A stretch of DNA of 32,468 nt from the NCBI GenBank assembly GCA_946546945.1, contig CAMNOU010000024.1, forward strand, positions 1 to 32,468, written 5' to 3'. The stretch is from an uncultured Lachnospiraceae bacterium (GTDB lineage: Bacteria > Bacillota > Clostridia > Lachnospirales > Lachnospiraceae). The position numbers and the translations under genes were made by a program. This document shows positions 6,525 through 14,050 of the stretch, in pieces (the first letter of the stretch is position 1; every line of letters starts with the position of its first letter). Under the pieces are notes generated by a model that did not search any database, was not told the origin of the DNA, and saw only the letters and a program-made list of their open reading frames with translations.

Positions 6525-8423
6525 TTATTCCACCGCAAGACTGGCACGCAGCCTGCTCTCAAAGCGGTGGTTCAGCAGGAAAAAGTATCCCAGTTCCACA
6601 AGAATCAAAGGCACCAGGACCATTACCGCGCGGACAAAGATATGCGCGGAAGCCGCCTGTATGCTGACCAGAAAATTCATGGCAAATAAGGTCGACAAAA
6701 CGGCAAATGCCAGCGGAAGCAAAAACAGAACACGCATCTGTCGTTTCTGAATCTTAAGAATCTGCTTGACCGACAGCCCGAACCGGTACAGATTTCTGGA
6801 GACAGGCAGATTTTCTCTGGCATCATTGACCAGCCGGAAATAGAGCAGACTGGAGGATGCCACGATAAAGATCAGAGAGAACAGCAGCGCCACATAGCCC
6901 AGGAGTTCATACTCATACTCCTGCAGATCGATATCGTCGATCCGCGCCACATACATCCGGGGCGTCCCGTATCCGCTTTCGAAGGCTCCGGACAAAGTCC
7001 GGCTGACAGCCCGTATTTCCTCCGCCTGCACCGCGTCATCCGCCTGATACTCATATGCGGTCACAATGTCCATTTTCCCGGAAGAAAGAAAGGCATCATA
7101 CGTGCCGTCACTCACCACATAGGAATGGTTGCGCCTGTTAAATTCCAGAAGAGGTTCTGACGATCCGGCGAGTTCGAGCGTATCGGTATCCGTGACCGTG
7201 ACCTCCGCTCCCGGATCCGTCCCGCTGATATCGATGGCCTGCCCGTCAGCCGGTGCAAGCCTGCTGCCCGTCTGGTGATTGTAGTCCTCTGCCCGGATCA
7301 GCTTATTCGCGTGCATCTCATTCTCACCATACTCCAGTATGTCATAACGGTACGCCTGATAATCCACATGGTTTTCCTGCAGTGTCTGTTCGATCAGCGC
7401 CGTGTTCTCCTCCGCCTCCTCATCGCCGTCAAAGGACATATAGAGAATGGCCGCCGGATTCATCGCCACAATATCTTCCCGCACAGAAGTCATAATCGAG
7501 AGGAAGGTAATGATTGAGGAAAAAGCAAGGGTCAGCAAAACAGTTGAAATAAACATGGTAACTGCGGAACTCTTCAGCTTGTCCCGCAGGCCGGAGACCC
7601 AGATCGCATTTCCATCCTGCAGATATCTCCCGGAACGGTGCCGGATCAGATCAAGAAACAGGAAAACGAATTCGCGGAACATCAGAAACAACCCCAGGCA
7701 TACGGAAGCGAAGATCATCGGGACCAGTCCCCTCAGCAAACTCTCGTTCTGTTCGAACAGAAACCGGATTCCGGATATCCTGTCAAAGGATGTGAGCAGA
7801 TATCCGAAAGCCAGAAGCGATACTCCGAAGAGTGCGAGAACAGGATGAAACCGCATGTTTCTGCTCTCATTTTCCCGGCTGGAAATCAGCTCCCGGACCG
7901 GGATCCGGCTCAGTCTTCTCCCCTGAAACAGGCTGACTGCGGCGAAAACGGCCATAAACCCGATGACGGTATCCCGAATCGCCTGCAGAGGGAATACATA
8001 GGAAATCTCACTTAAGTGTATGAATTTTGCCATCATCATGACGGTCAGATGTCCGAAAACCAGCCCGATCACGATCCCCGCCGCAACAGCGCCTGCGCCA
8101 ATCAGGAGATTCTCCAGAAAGACCATGCGGCGCAGCTGTCTCTGACTCATCCCCATCAGCAAAAGCGTACCGTAGATCCGCCGCTTTTTCTTAATAAAGG
8201 TATAAATCGACAGGGTCAGGAAACCCAGGGAGAAAATCAATATGGCGGCCTGTGCATAACTCATCATGTTTTTAACGGACAGGTCGGCCCGAAGTTCCGG
8301 ATGGTGCCGGTCCACGGAAAACACAAAGAAAATAACGACCGTAAAAATACTGCTCAGCCAATAGGCTGCGTAATTCTCCCTGTCCCGAAGCACATTGTTT
8401 TTTACAAATTGTCCGAAGGTCAT
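6525..8423 (-). CDS. BceB-type ABC transporter permease (antimicrobial peptide sensing/resistance)
   Basis: This 632-residue FtsX-family permease has the BceB layout: one N-terminal membrane segment, then groups of membrane helices, a large extracellular domain (about residues 310-520, rich in Asp/Glu), and a final set of helices. BceB of Bacillus subtilis has 646 residues. Such transporters recognise peptide antibiotics or peptide-lipid II complexes and pass the signal to a partner kinase. The N-terminus is MTFGQFVKNNVLRDRENY. The chosen ATG has GGGAGG 7 nt upstream; an ATG 30 nt earlier lies inside the ATPase gene. It begins 1 nt after the ATPase stop codon. A TraX-family gene follows 28 nt later. 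Confidence 0.9.
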   Translation of the reverse strand: MTFGQFVKNNVLRDRENYAAYWLSSIFTVVIFFVFSVDRHHPELRADLSVKNMMSYAQAAILIFSLGFLTLSIYTFIKKKRRIYGTLLLMGMSQRQLRRMVFLENLLIGAGAVAAGIVIGLVFGHLTVMMMAKFIHLSEISYVFPLQAIRDTVIGFMAVFAAVSLFQGRRLSRIPVRELISSRENESRNMRFHPVLALFGVSLLAFGYLLTSFDRISGIRFLFEQNESLLRGLVPMIFASVCLGLFLMFREFVFLFLDLIRHRSGRYLQDGNAIWVSGLRDKLKSSAVTMFISTVLLTLAFSSIITFLSIMTSVREDIVAMNPAAILYMSFDGDEEAEENTALIEQTLQENHVDYQAYRYDILEYGENEMHANKLIRAEDYNHQTGSRLAPADGQAIDISGTDPGAEVTVTDTDTLELAGSSEPLLEFNRRNHSYVVSDGTYDAFLSSGKMDIVTAYEYQADDAVQAEEIRAVSRTLSGAFESGYGTPRMYVARIDDIDLQEYEYELLGYVALLFSLIFIVASSSLLYFRLVNDARENLPVSRNLYRFGLSVKQILKIQKRQMRVLFLLPLAFAVLSTLFAMNFLVSIQAASAHIFVRAVMVLVPLILVELGYFFLLNHRFESRLRASLAVE

Positions 8424-8424
8424 C

Positions 8425-9168
8425 TCACGCACCTCCCAGAAATTTGAGCACATTCAGGATCTCATCGTAAAAGTGCAGCTGATGATCCTCACAGTAGAGT
8501 TCGTTATAAACCTTTCCGTCTTTGATGAAAATGACCCGGCTGCAGAAGCTGGCTGTTCTTGCATCATGCGTAACGACCATCGTGGTAACCTGTTCTTCCC
8601 GGTTCAGCGCGGAAATGATCTGCATCACCTGGTCTGCAGATCCGGAATCCAGATTGCCCGTCGGTTCATCTGCAAGCAGAAGACGCGGATGATGAATCAG
8701 CGCCCTCGCGATCGCCGCCCGCTGGGCCTGGCCGCCCGACACTTCCCAGGTCCTGCTGTCAAAAACGGACTCTATTCCCAGTTTCCGGGCATAGGCATGC
8801 GCCTTTGAACGCATGGATGTAGGATCTGCCTTTTGAAACATCAGCGGCAGCATGATATTTTCCCCGATCGTCAGTGTGTCCACCAGATTGTAATCCTGAA
8901 AAACAAACCCCAGCTTTTCCCGGCGGAACCGGGCAGCTTCCTCTTGCTTCATCCCGGAAATATCCTCTCCGCCCACCCGGATTTCTCCGGACGTCAGCGG
9001 AAGGATTCCGCAGATCAGATTCAGCAGGGTTGATTTTCCGCTGCCCGATGCGCCCATCACGGCGACAAACTCTCCTTCCTCCACCGTGAGAGAAAGATGA
9101 TCCACTGCCCGGACCTTGACCTTACTCCCGTAAATTTTCGTTGCCTGATCAATTGATAAAATACTCAT
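8425..9168 (-). CDS. BceA-type ABC transporter ATP-binding protein
   Basis: This 247-residue nucleotide-binding subunit powers the BceB-type permease next to it. Walker A is GASGSGKS (residues 39-46), the ABC signature is VSGGQAQRAAIARAL, and Walker B is LLLADEPTGNLDSG. These are the forms seen in the MacB/LolD/BceA class. The C-terminus extends past the usual end with a short tail (HFYDEILNVLKFLGGA). ATG is preceded by AAGGAG. A terminator and about 85 nt of non-coding sequence separate it from the kinase gene, so the transporter genes appear to have their own promoter, as in the bceAB arrangement where the two-component system controls transporter transcription. Confidence 0.92.
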   Translation of the reverse strand: MSILSIDQATKIYGSKVKVRAVDHLSLTVEEGEFVAVMGASGSGKSTLLNLICGILPLTSGEIRVGGEDISGMKQEEAARFRREKLGFVFQDYNLVDTLTIGENIMLPLMFQKADPTSMRSKAHAYARKLGIESVFDSRTWEVSGGQAQRAAIARALIHHPRLLLADEPTGNLDSGSADQVMQIISALNREEQVTTMVVTHDARTASFCSRVIFIKDGKVYNELYCEDHQLHFYDEILNVLKFLGGA

Positions 9169-9213
9169 TCCGACCGGCTCCTTTCTTCTTGCATTTCTTT
9201 AAAAACAGCTTAC

Positions 9214-9230
9214 CGGGAAAACGTCCCGGA
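9214..9230. promoter_or_regulatory. Short hairpin in the leader of the BceAB-type operon
   Basis: CCGGGA and TCCCGG form a 6-bp stem with a 5-nt loop between the kinase terminator and the ATPase start codon. It is not followed by a T run directly, so it is not an obvious terminator. It may be a leader structure or chance. Confidence 0.25.
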
Positions 9231-9250
9231 AACCATCGCGGAAAATGACA

Positions 9251-9275
9251 AAAAGTGACAGCAGCTGTCACTTTT
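9251..9275 (-). terminator. Terminator or operator palindrome after the kinase gene
   Basis: AAAAGTGACA and TGTCACTTTT form a perfect inverted repeat around GCAGC, and the minus strand ends in TTTTT. It begins 2 nt after the kinase stop codon, so it fits a Rho-independent terminator. TGACA-N5-TGTCA also resembles the inverted-repeat sites used by BceR-type regulators (reported as TnACA-N4-TGTAA), so it might double as the operator for the transporter operon. The spacer differs by one nt from that consensus. Confidence 0.65.
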
Positions 9276-9276
9276 C

Positions 9277-10251
9277 TTAAATCATGATGGATACACTTGT
9301 TCCCTGCCCCGCTTCGGATTCTATGGCAATGGCATGCCCCAGGTCATCCAGGATTTCCTTCACCAGATACAGTCCGATGCCGGACGACTGATCATTTTCC
9401 CTTCCGTTGGAACCTGTATAATAAAGCTCAAATACACGCGGAAGATCTCTCTTTCGAATGCCGGTCCCATGATCCCGGATCATCAGATGAACATGCAGTC
9501 CGGCCTTTTCTGCCCTTATCTCAATCGCGGAATCTTCTTCCGAGTACTTGACTGCATTGTGTAAAATCTGTTCGATTGCGAAGGAGAGCCATTTCCGGTC
9601 ACTGCTAATCAGCATTTCCTCATGGATTTCGACCCTGGGGAACACCTTGCGCTGAATAAAAAGCCGTTTATTCTTCCGGATCACCTCCTGCAGCAGGCCG
9701 CCCAGCGAAATCTTTTCCACCACAAGATCATTTTTGACCTGTCCGGCGCGGGCCATTCCCAGCATCAGATCCATCTGATTCTGCAGCCGGTCAAGCTCAT
9801 AGAGCACGCCGAAGGTATCCATCTTTTTTGCATCGCTCTGTACCATCAGGCGGATCACACTGACAGGCGTTTTCATCTGATGGACCCATTGCATCAGATG
9901 ATTCTGCCACTGACCGGTCTCCTCCTTTTGGGTAATGATCTGCCGCTGGCAGAGATCATAGCATTTCCGGTTATAATCCGAAAAAGCATTTGTCTGTGTA
10001 TCGCGGCCGCCGGCATCAATCAGATCTTCCAGCGTCTCCGGCCCCTTTTCCAGGGCGCGATAAAGCTTTCTCTTCCGGAGATATCGGCACAGAAGGAGCA
10101 GGAAAAGCAGAAAAAGAGAAAGAAACAGAAAATAGAAAATGCCGCCTCCTGTCTGAAACCCATCTATCCTGTGATAAGCAAAAGACAGAAAAACGGCATC
10201 GATTACATAGAGGATGATCACATCCCAGTGATCCTTCAAAAACAGTTTCAT
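9277..10251 (-). CDS. BceS-type intramembrane-sensing histidine kinase
   Basis: This 324-residue sensor kinase has two close N-terminal membrane helices (about residues 11-27 and 38-57) with almost no extracellular loop, the mark of intramembrane-sensing kinases that rely on a BceAB-type transporter to detect the drug. The phosphoacceptor is His124 in WVHQMKTPVSVI, the same position as in B. subtilis BceS. The ATP-binding domain shows the N box ILHNAVKYS, G1 RDHGTGI (about 259-265), and G2 SGIGLYLVKEIL. Its ATG overlaps the response-regulator stop by 4 nt (ATGA), and GGAGGTG inside that gene serves as its ribosome binding site. Confidence 0.93.
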   Translation of the reverse strand: MKLFLKDHWDVIILYVIDAVFLSFAYHRIDGFQTGGGIFYFLFLSLFLLFLLLLCRYLRKRKLYRALEKGPETLEDLIDAGGRDTQTNAFSDYNRKCYDLCQRQIITQKEETGQWQNHLMQWVHQMKTPVSVIRLMVQSDAKKMDTFGVLYELDRLQNQMDLMLGMARAGQVKNDLVVEKISLGGLLQEVIRKNKRLFIQRKVFPRVEIHEEMLISSDRKWLSFAIEQILHNAVKYSEEDSAIEIRAEKAGLHVHLMIRDHGTGIRKRDLPRVFELYYTGSNGRENDQSSGIGLYLVKEILDDLGHAIAIESEAGQGTSVSIMI

Positions 10252-10952
10252 GCGCTGTCACCTCCGATCAGCATTTTATATCCAAAAGAACGGACGACGC
10301 GGATCTCAACGGGAAGCCCGGCTGCACGGAGTTTCTCCCGGAGTCTGCGGATATTCACATTCAGAGTGTTTTCTTCCACAAACGAAGCGCTGTCCCAGAC
10401 CTGCATGAACAATTCGCTGCGGGATACAGCGTCAGGATAGGCTGCAAACAGTTCCCGGAACAACTGGGTCTCTGTCAGGGTCAGTTCCGCCAGGCAATCC
10501 TGATATGCCGCGGTCTGCCTCTTTTCCCAAAAAGTAATGCCGGCCTTCTCCGTTCCCTGATCGGAAGACCCTTCCGCTTTCAGCTCCCCGTAGCTGCGCC
10601 GGATCATTGCGTTGACCTTGGCCAGAAGCACCTCCGGATCAAACGGCTTTGTCACATAGTCATCCGCTCCGGATTCCATTCCCCGGATCTGATCCGCCGT
10701 ATCGTTTCGGGCCGACATGATCAGGATCGGTACCTTCGTGCGCTCCCGCAAAATGCGGCACCAGTAGAAACCGTCATATTTCGGCAGATTCACATCCAGC
10801 AGGATCAGATCCGGCTGGTCTTCTCCGATCTGGCGGTCAATTGCGGAAAAATCCTGTATATGCGTACATTGATATCCGTAGCGGGACAGCAGTCCGGAAA
10901 TCTGTTCCTCCAGCGTCCGGTCATCTTCAACAATTGTAATCCTGTAAGGCAA
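10248..10952 (-). CDS. BceR-type response regulator (OmpR/PhoB family)
   Basis: This 234-residue regulator has a receiver domain (about residues 1-115) with the acidic pair Asp10-Asp11, phosphoacceptor Asp53 in LLDVNLP, Ser80 and Lys102 (VTKPFD). A winged-helix DNA-binding domain follows (about 135-234), with ENTLNVNIRRLREKL as the recognition helix region. I chose a TTG start: AAAGGAGG lies 9 nt upstream and the protein then begins directly with PYRITIVEDD. The ATG 48 nt earlier would place the ribosome binding site inside the gene. It forms a translationally coupled pair with the kinase and probably controls the adjacent transporter genes. Confidence 0.92.
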   Translation of the reverse strand: MPYRITIVEDDRTLEEQISGLLSRYGYQCTHIQDFSAIDRQIGEDQPDLILLDVNLPKYDGFYWCRILRERTKVPILIMSARNDTADQIRGMESGADDYVTKPFDPEVLLAKVNAMIRRSYGELKAEGSSDQGTEKAGITFWEKRQTAAYQDCLAELTLTETQLFRELFAAYPDAVSRSELFMQVWDSASFVEENTLNVNIRRLREKLRAAGLPVEIRVVRSFGYKMLIGGDSA

Positions 10953-10999
10953 ACTTCTTTTCCCTCCTTTGTGATTCGTCCTGAGCGTAATTCGAAACA

Positions 11000-11038
11000 A
11001 AGTCCGAAAGCGGACTTCAGCGGATCAGAAATCCGCTG
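11000..11038 (-). terminator. Two tandem hairpins between the glycosidase-like gene and the response regulator
   Basis: On the minus strand, CAGCGGAT/ATCCGCTG (8 bp, 5-nt loop, 11038-11018) overlaps the glycosidase-like stop codon. It is followed at once by AAGTCCG/CGGACTT (7 bp, CTTT loop, 11017-11000). After the second stem there is only a weak T stretch (TTTGTTTCG). This may be a terminator or an mRNA processing/attenuation structure that partly insulates the regulator genes. Confidence 0.45.
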
Positions 11039-11921
11039 TCATCGCACGGTTCATCTTTTCATACACCGGATTTCCATCATGCGGGACACAGTCCTGTACC
11101 CAGTTCCACCAGAAATACCCGCCGATATAATTCCCGGAAAGTTTTTTCATCGAATAATATGCTTTTGCCATCCGGATCTTACTTTTGTCTGTGGCACTCT
11201 CTGCGGTATTTCCACACTCGCCGAACCCGACCTTTGCATTCGGGAAACTCTTTTCCAGTGCAGGAAATACCCCGCTCCAGTCCGGCGGATCCTCCTCATG
11301 ATCATCTTCGTAATAGCTCAGCAGAGCAAAATCCACATTCTCTATAAGCTCCCCGGTCAGGTATTCTCCGATCCACGGAAACAGGCTCTGTGAATCCTCC
11401 TCTCCGGGATAGTACAGCGTCAGCGCCGTGCTTCCGCCCTGCGCCCGGATAAACCGGTTCGCCGCCGCGGCCTTTTGCACAATCAGCTCCGGATCCTGCC
11501 TGATCCACTCAACTCCGTTGATCTCGTTGCCAATCTCCCACAGGTCCGTGTACCGGGCCAGGACAGAATAGGCATCACGGAAACGCTCCACATAGCTCTC
11601 TTCATCTTCATATGCATGCATATCATAGGAATCCACCGGACAGGCCATGACATAAGCCACACCGTGAATACGCGAAAACAGCTCCGCATAATCCGCTGCA
11701 TCGATTTCCTTCGACATGACAATCCTGACCGTCGGCTTCACCGGCATGTCCCGGATCGCGCCGACAATGTCTTCGATCCCGGTCTCACCATACCAGCAAT
11801 CATCCACCGTAATTCCATAAATCCGGTCTTCTTCCTCCTGTTCCGGGATATTCACAACAAACAGAAAGCCAATAAAGAGAACCGGCAGAACAGCAAGCAT
11901 CACTTTCCATAAAGGTTTCAT
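11025..11921 (-). CDS. Membrane-anchored glycoside-hydrolase-like TIM-barrel protein
   Basis: This 298-residue protein has a single N-terminal membrane anchor (about residues 8-24) without a clear cleavage site, so the rest should lie outside the cell. The body resembles clan A glycoside hydrolases: WEIGNEINGVEW (Glu133, predicted acid/base) and VGFGECGN (Glu235, predicted nucleophile) stand 102 residues apart, and GGYFWWNW near the end is typical of the last barrel strand. I cannot assign a CAZy family. The ATG has AAAGGA 8 nt upstream; an earlier in-frame start lacks a binding site. It lies 72 nt upstream of the BceR-type gene on the same strand, which could mean a cell-wall role, but that is inference. 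Confidence 0.7.
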   Translation of the reverse strand: MKPLWKVMLAVLPVLFIGFLFVVNIPEQEEEDRIYGITVDDCWYGETGIEDIVGAIRDMPVKPTVRIVMSKEIDAADYAELFSRIHGVAYVMACPVDSYDMHAYEDEESYVERFRDAYSVLARYTDLWEIGNEINGVEWIRQDPELIVQKAAAANRFIRAQGGSTALTLYYPGEEDSQSLFPWIGEYLTGELIENVDFALLSYYEDDHEEDPPDWSGVFPALEKSFPNAKVGFGECGNTAESATDKSKIRMAKAYYSMKKLSGNYIGGYFWWNWVQDCVPHDGNPVYEKMNRAMTADF

Positions 11922-12073
11922 ATATCTTTCCTTTGTATCTTTCCTGTAAGCATTCCTGAACAGGGCACCTTTTAGGGCAGCCCCGGTTTGAGTTTTTAAG
12001 TGTACCCTTTCTTTACTAACGGATTCCAAACCATCTCATCCCCGAAAACCTGTCTCAAATGTTAACCATTCGT

Positions 12074-12102
12074 TTGTCCCGAAATGTTATATTTTTTAAA
12101 AT
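12074..12102 (+). promoter_or_regulatory. Promoter candidate for the ATPase/permease pair
   Basis: TTGTCC (12074-12079) and TAAAAT (12097-12102) are 17 nt apart in an AT-rich stretch, about 35 nt before the ATPase start codon. The opposite strand carries the glycosidase-like gene starting at 11921, so this 216-nt region holds divergent promoters. I could not pick out the one for the minus strand. Confidence 0.5.
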
Positions 12103-12137
12103 TACTTCCTTCAAAAAAAGCCTGTGAGGATGATCCG

Positions 12138-12869
12138 ATGATGAAGATTCATTTTTTTGAATGTGAAAATATCTCCTATTCGTATGGTGACGTAAAAGCC
12201 CTTGAACACCTCTCCTTTTTTGCCTCACGGGGAGAGATCGTCGGTCTCATCGGGGAAAACGGAGCCGGCAAAACAACGATCATAAAAAATATCGTTCGTT
12301 TTCTGAAACCCGATCAGGGCGTGATCCGCCTGGACGGAATCGATGTACAGCAAATACGGCCGGAAATGTATCCGGTTTCCTATATCCCCGATGTTCCTGT
12401 CTTTTATGAAGAGCTTTCGCTGCTCGAGCATCTGCAATTTATAAAATCTATTTTCCCGGAGAACCGGGCAAGCATTGAGGAACTCCTGACACGTTTTGAT
12501 ATGCGTGAGCACCTTAATAAGGTTCCCTCCGCGCTGTCCAGAGGAACACAGCAGAAGCTTTCGATTGCCATGTCGCTTCTGCGCCGTTTTGAAATGCTGG
12601 TCGCAGATGAACCGTTTACAGGGCTCGATCCTTCGCAGATCTCTGTTTTAAAAAACACGTTGCTGGAAGTAAAAAAAGACGGGAAACTTGTGCTGCTTTC
12701 CAGCCATCTTCTGGATGTTGTTGAAAATATCTGCGACCGCTATGTGATTATAAAGAGCGGCACACTGCTCGCAGAAGGAACCAGAGAGGTTCTTCTGGCA
12801 AAAGAAAATCTTGCGCAGGACTCCTCCATGGAAACCATATATCTGAATCTGGTGAATCATCATGTATAA
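12138..12869 (+). CDS. ABC transporter ATP-binding protein (CcmA/BcrA-like)
   Basis: This 243-residue nucleotide-binding protein belongs to the group used by ABC-2-type exporters and bacteriocin/bacitracin immunity systems. Walker A is GENGAGKT, the signature is the variant LSRGTQQKLSIAMSLL, and Walker B is MLVADEPFTGLDPS. The SRG form in place of SGG is common in this group. The start is one of two adjacent ATGs at 12138 and 12141, with AGGA about 7 nt upstream; the open frame extends further but without a binding site. The stop overlaps the permease start by 8 nt, so the two proteins are surely made together. The exported substrate is unknown. Confidence 0.88.
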   Translation: MMKIHFFECENISYSYGDVKALEHLSFFASRGEIVGLIGENGAGKTTIIKNIVRFLKPDQGVIRLDGIDVQQIRPEMYPVSYIPDVPVFYEELSLLEHLQFIKSIFPENRASIEELLTRFDMREHLNKVPSALSRGTQQKLSIAMSLLRRFEMLVADEPFTGLDPSQISVLKNTLLEVKKDGKLVLLSSHLLDVVENICDRYVIIKSGTLLAEGTREVLLAKENLAQDSSMETIYLNLVNHHV

Positions 12870-14019
12870 GACCGCCTGTCACCTCCTGTTAAAGAACAGA
12901 CTCCGCCTTCTTACAGGGCTGCTGAAAAAACAATGGCTCACTCTGACTCTTCTGGTTTTTGCGGGAGGTCTTATTCTGTATGAACTCCGGCAGGGAATCT
13001 CTCTGACTTACCATGCGCATTCGTCAGACATTTCCTATGAAACTTTGATTTGTCTCTTCCTCGTGCTGATAAAAATGCACCCGGTTTTATTCCCGGCCTC
13101 CTCAGCACCATCTGTCCGAATCGACGCGGCATCCATCCTGCACACCTGCCATACCCCTCTCTTTCCGAAACTTTTGAAGACAGGATGGCTGCTTTGCTTC
13201 TTAAAACAGCTGACTGTATCTTTTTTGGCTTCTCTTCTGATCAATGGCTTTCCGCTTCGCTTTTTTATGCTATACCACCTTCTGATGCTGTTCCTTTACC
13301 TGTCCTGTCTTTCCATGATTTCATGGATCGCCTTTCACGGCAATCTTAAAAAATATGTTTCTGCCATTCTATTGGCCGGCGTTCTCTCTTTTCTTTTGCT
13401 TGCCAGCCCCAGCCTGCATCCATTCTTCCGGATGCTTCCATGGATCCTGCCGTTTTTCTGGCTGCTCTTCTATATCAGAAGGCTTCCGCTGAATCTGCCG
13501 GAATATTATGAGCGGCTGCGGGTTCATAAAAACATCTATCTCGTATTGTTTGTACTGCTTGTCCTTTCCTGGCTTTTGCTGAAAACCAGTCTTTTCCAAT
13601 CCCTCCCCCTGACAGAAACGCCGGAAGTAAGGACTTCGCTTAGCTCACTCCTCATCGTGATGGCAGTAAACAGCCTTCATCAGCTATCTCTGAAACAGGC
13701 GGCTGACACATGCGGAAAAAGATACCGTGGGCTTTCTCTCCCTGTCTCTGACCGCTGTGTGTACCGGGGATACATGCTGGCAGCGTGCATGGACACCGGC
13801 ATTTTGTCCATCCTGCTGGCCATCGCCTTTTCCCGTCCGCCTTTGAAAATACTCGTATTCTGGGCCTCGTCCATCCTGTCCTATTTCCTGCTCAGCCATA
13901 TTCCGCGGCAGAAACAGCAAGATGACGGCGGCAGGTATACCGGGGATGTGCGGAATAGAATCCTGACTCTGGCCTCCACCGTCCTCCTGTTATCCGGTTC
14001 CCTGTGGTGTTTCTCATGA
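12862..14019 (+). CDS. Unrecognised polytopic membrane protein, presumed ABC permease
   Basis: This 385-residue, very hydrophobic protein has about ten to eleven predicted membrane segments, starting with WLTLTLLVFAGGLILYEL (residues 25-42). A basic cytoplasmic stretch follows near residues 205-225, and another near 340-365 (RQKQQDDGGRYTGDVRNR). I do not recognise a named family. Its 8-nt overlap with the preceding ATPase gene (ATG inside the ATPase 3' end) makes it the likely membrane partner of that ATPase. It has no large extracellular domain like BceB and is longer than the six-helix ABC-2 permeases such as the one at 16457. Possible roles include peptide export, immunity or lipid transport. 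Confidence 0.7.
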   Translation: MYKTACHLLLKNRLRLLTGLLKKQWLTLTLLVFAGGLILYELRQGISLTYHAHSSDISYETLICLFLVLIKMHPVLFPASSAPSVRIDAASILHTCHTPLFPKLLKTGWLLCFLKQLTVSFLASLLINGFPLRFFMLYHLLMLFLYLSCLSMISWIAFHGNLKKYVSAILLAGVLSFLLLASPSLHPFFRMLPWILPFFWLLFYIRRLPLNLPEYYERLRVHKNIYLVLFVLLVLSWLLLKTSLFQSLPLTETPEVRTSLSSLLIVMAVNSLHQLSLKQAADTCGKRYRGLSLPVSDRCVYRGYMLAACMDTGILSILLAIAFSRPPLKILVFWASSILSYFLLSHIPRQKQQDDGGRYTGDVRNRILTLASTVLLLSGSLWCFS

Positions 14020-14024
14020 CGTCA

Positions 14025-14044
14025 GTCGCGTGGATCCGCGCGAC
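14025..14044. terminator. GC-rich palindrome between two convergent genes
   Basis: GTCGCG and CGCGAC flank GGATCC, giving a near-perfect 20-nt palindrome in the 31-nt gap between the permease stop (14019) and the URO-D-like stop (14051). No T run follows on either strand, so a role as a bidirectional terminator is only a guess from its position. Confidence 0.35.
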
Positions 14045-14050
14045 GAAGTC

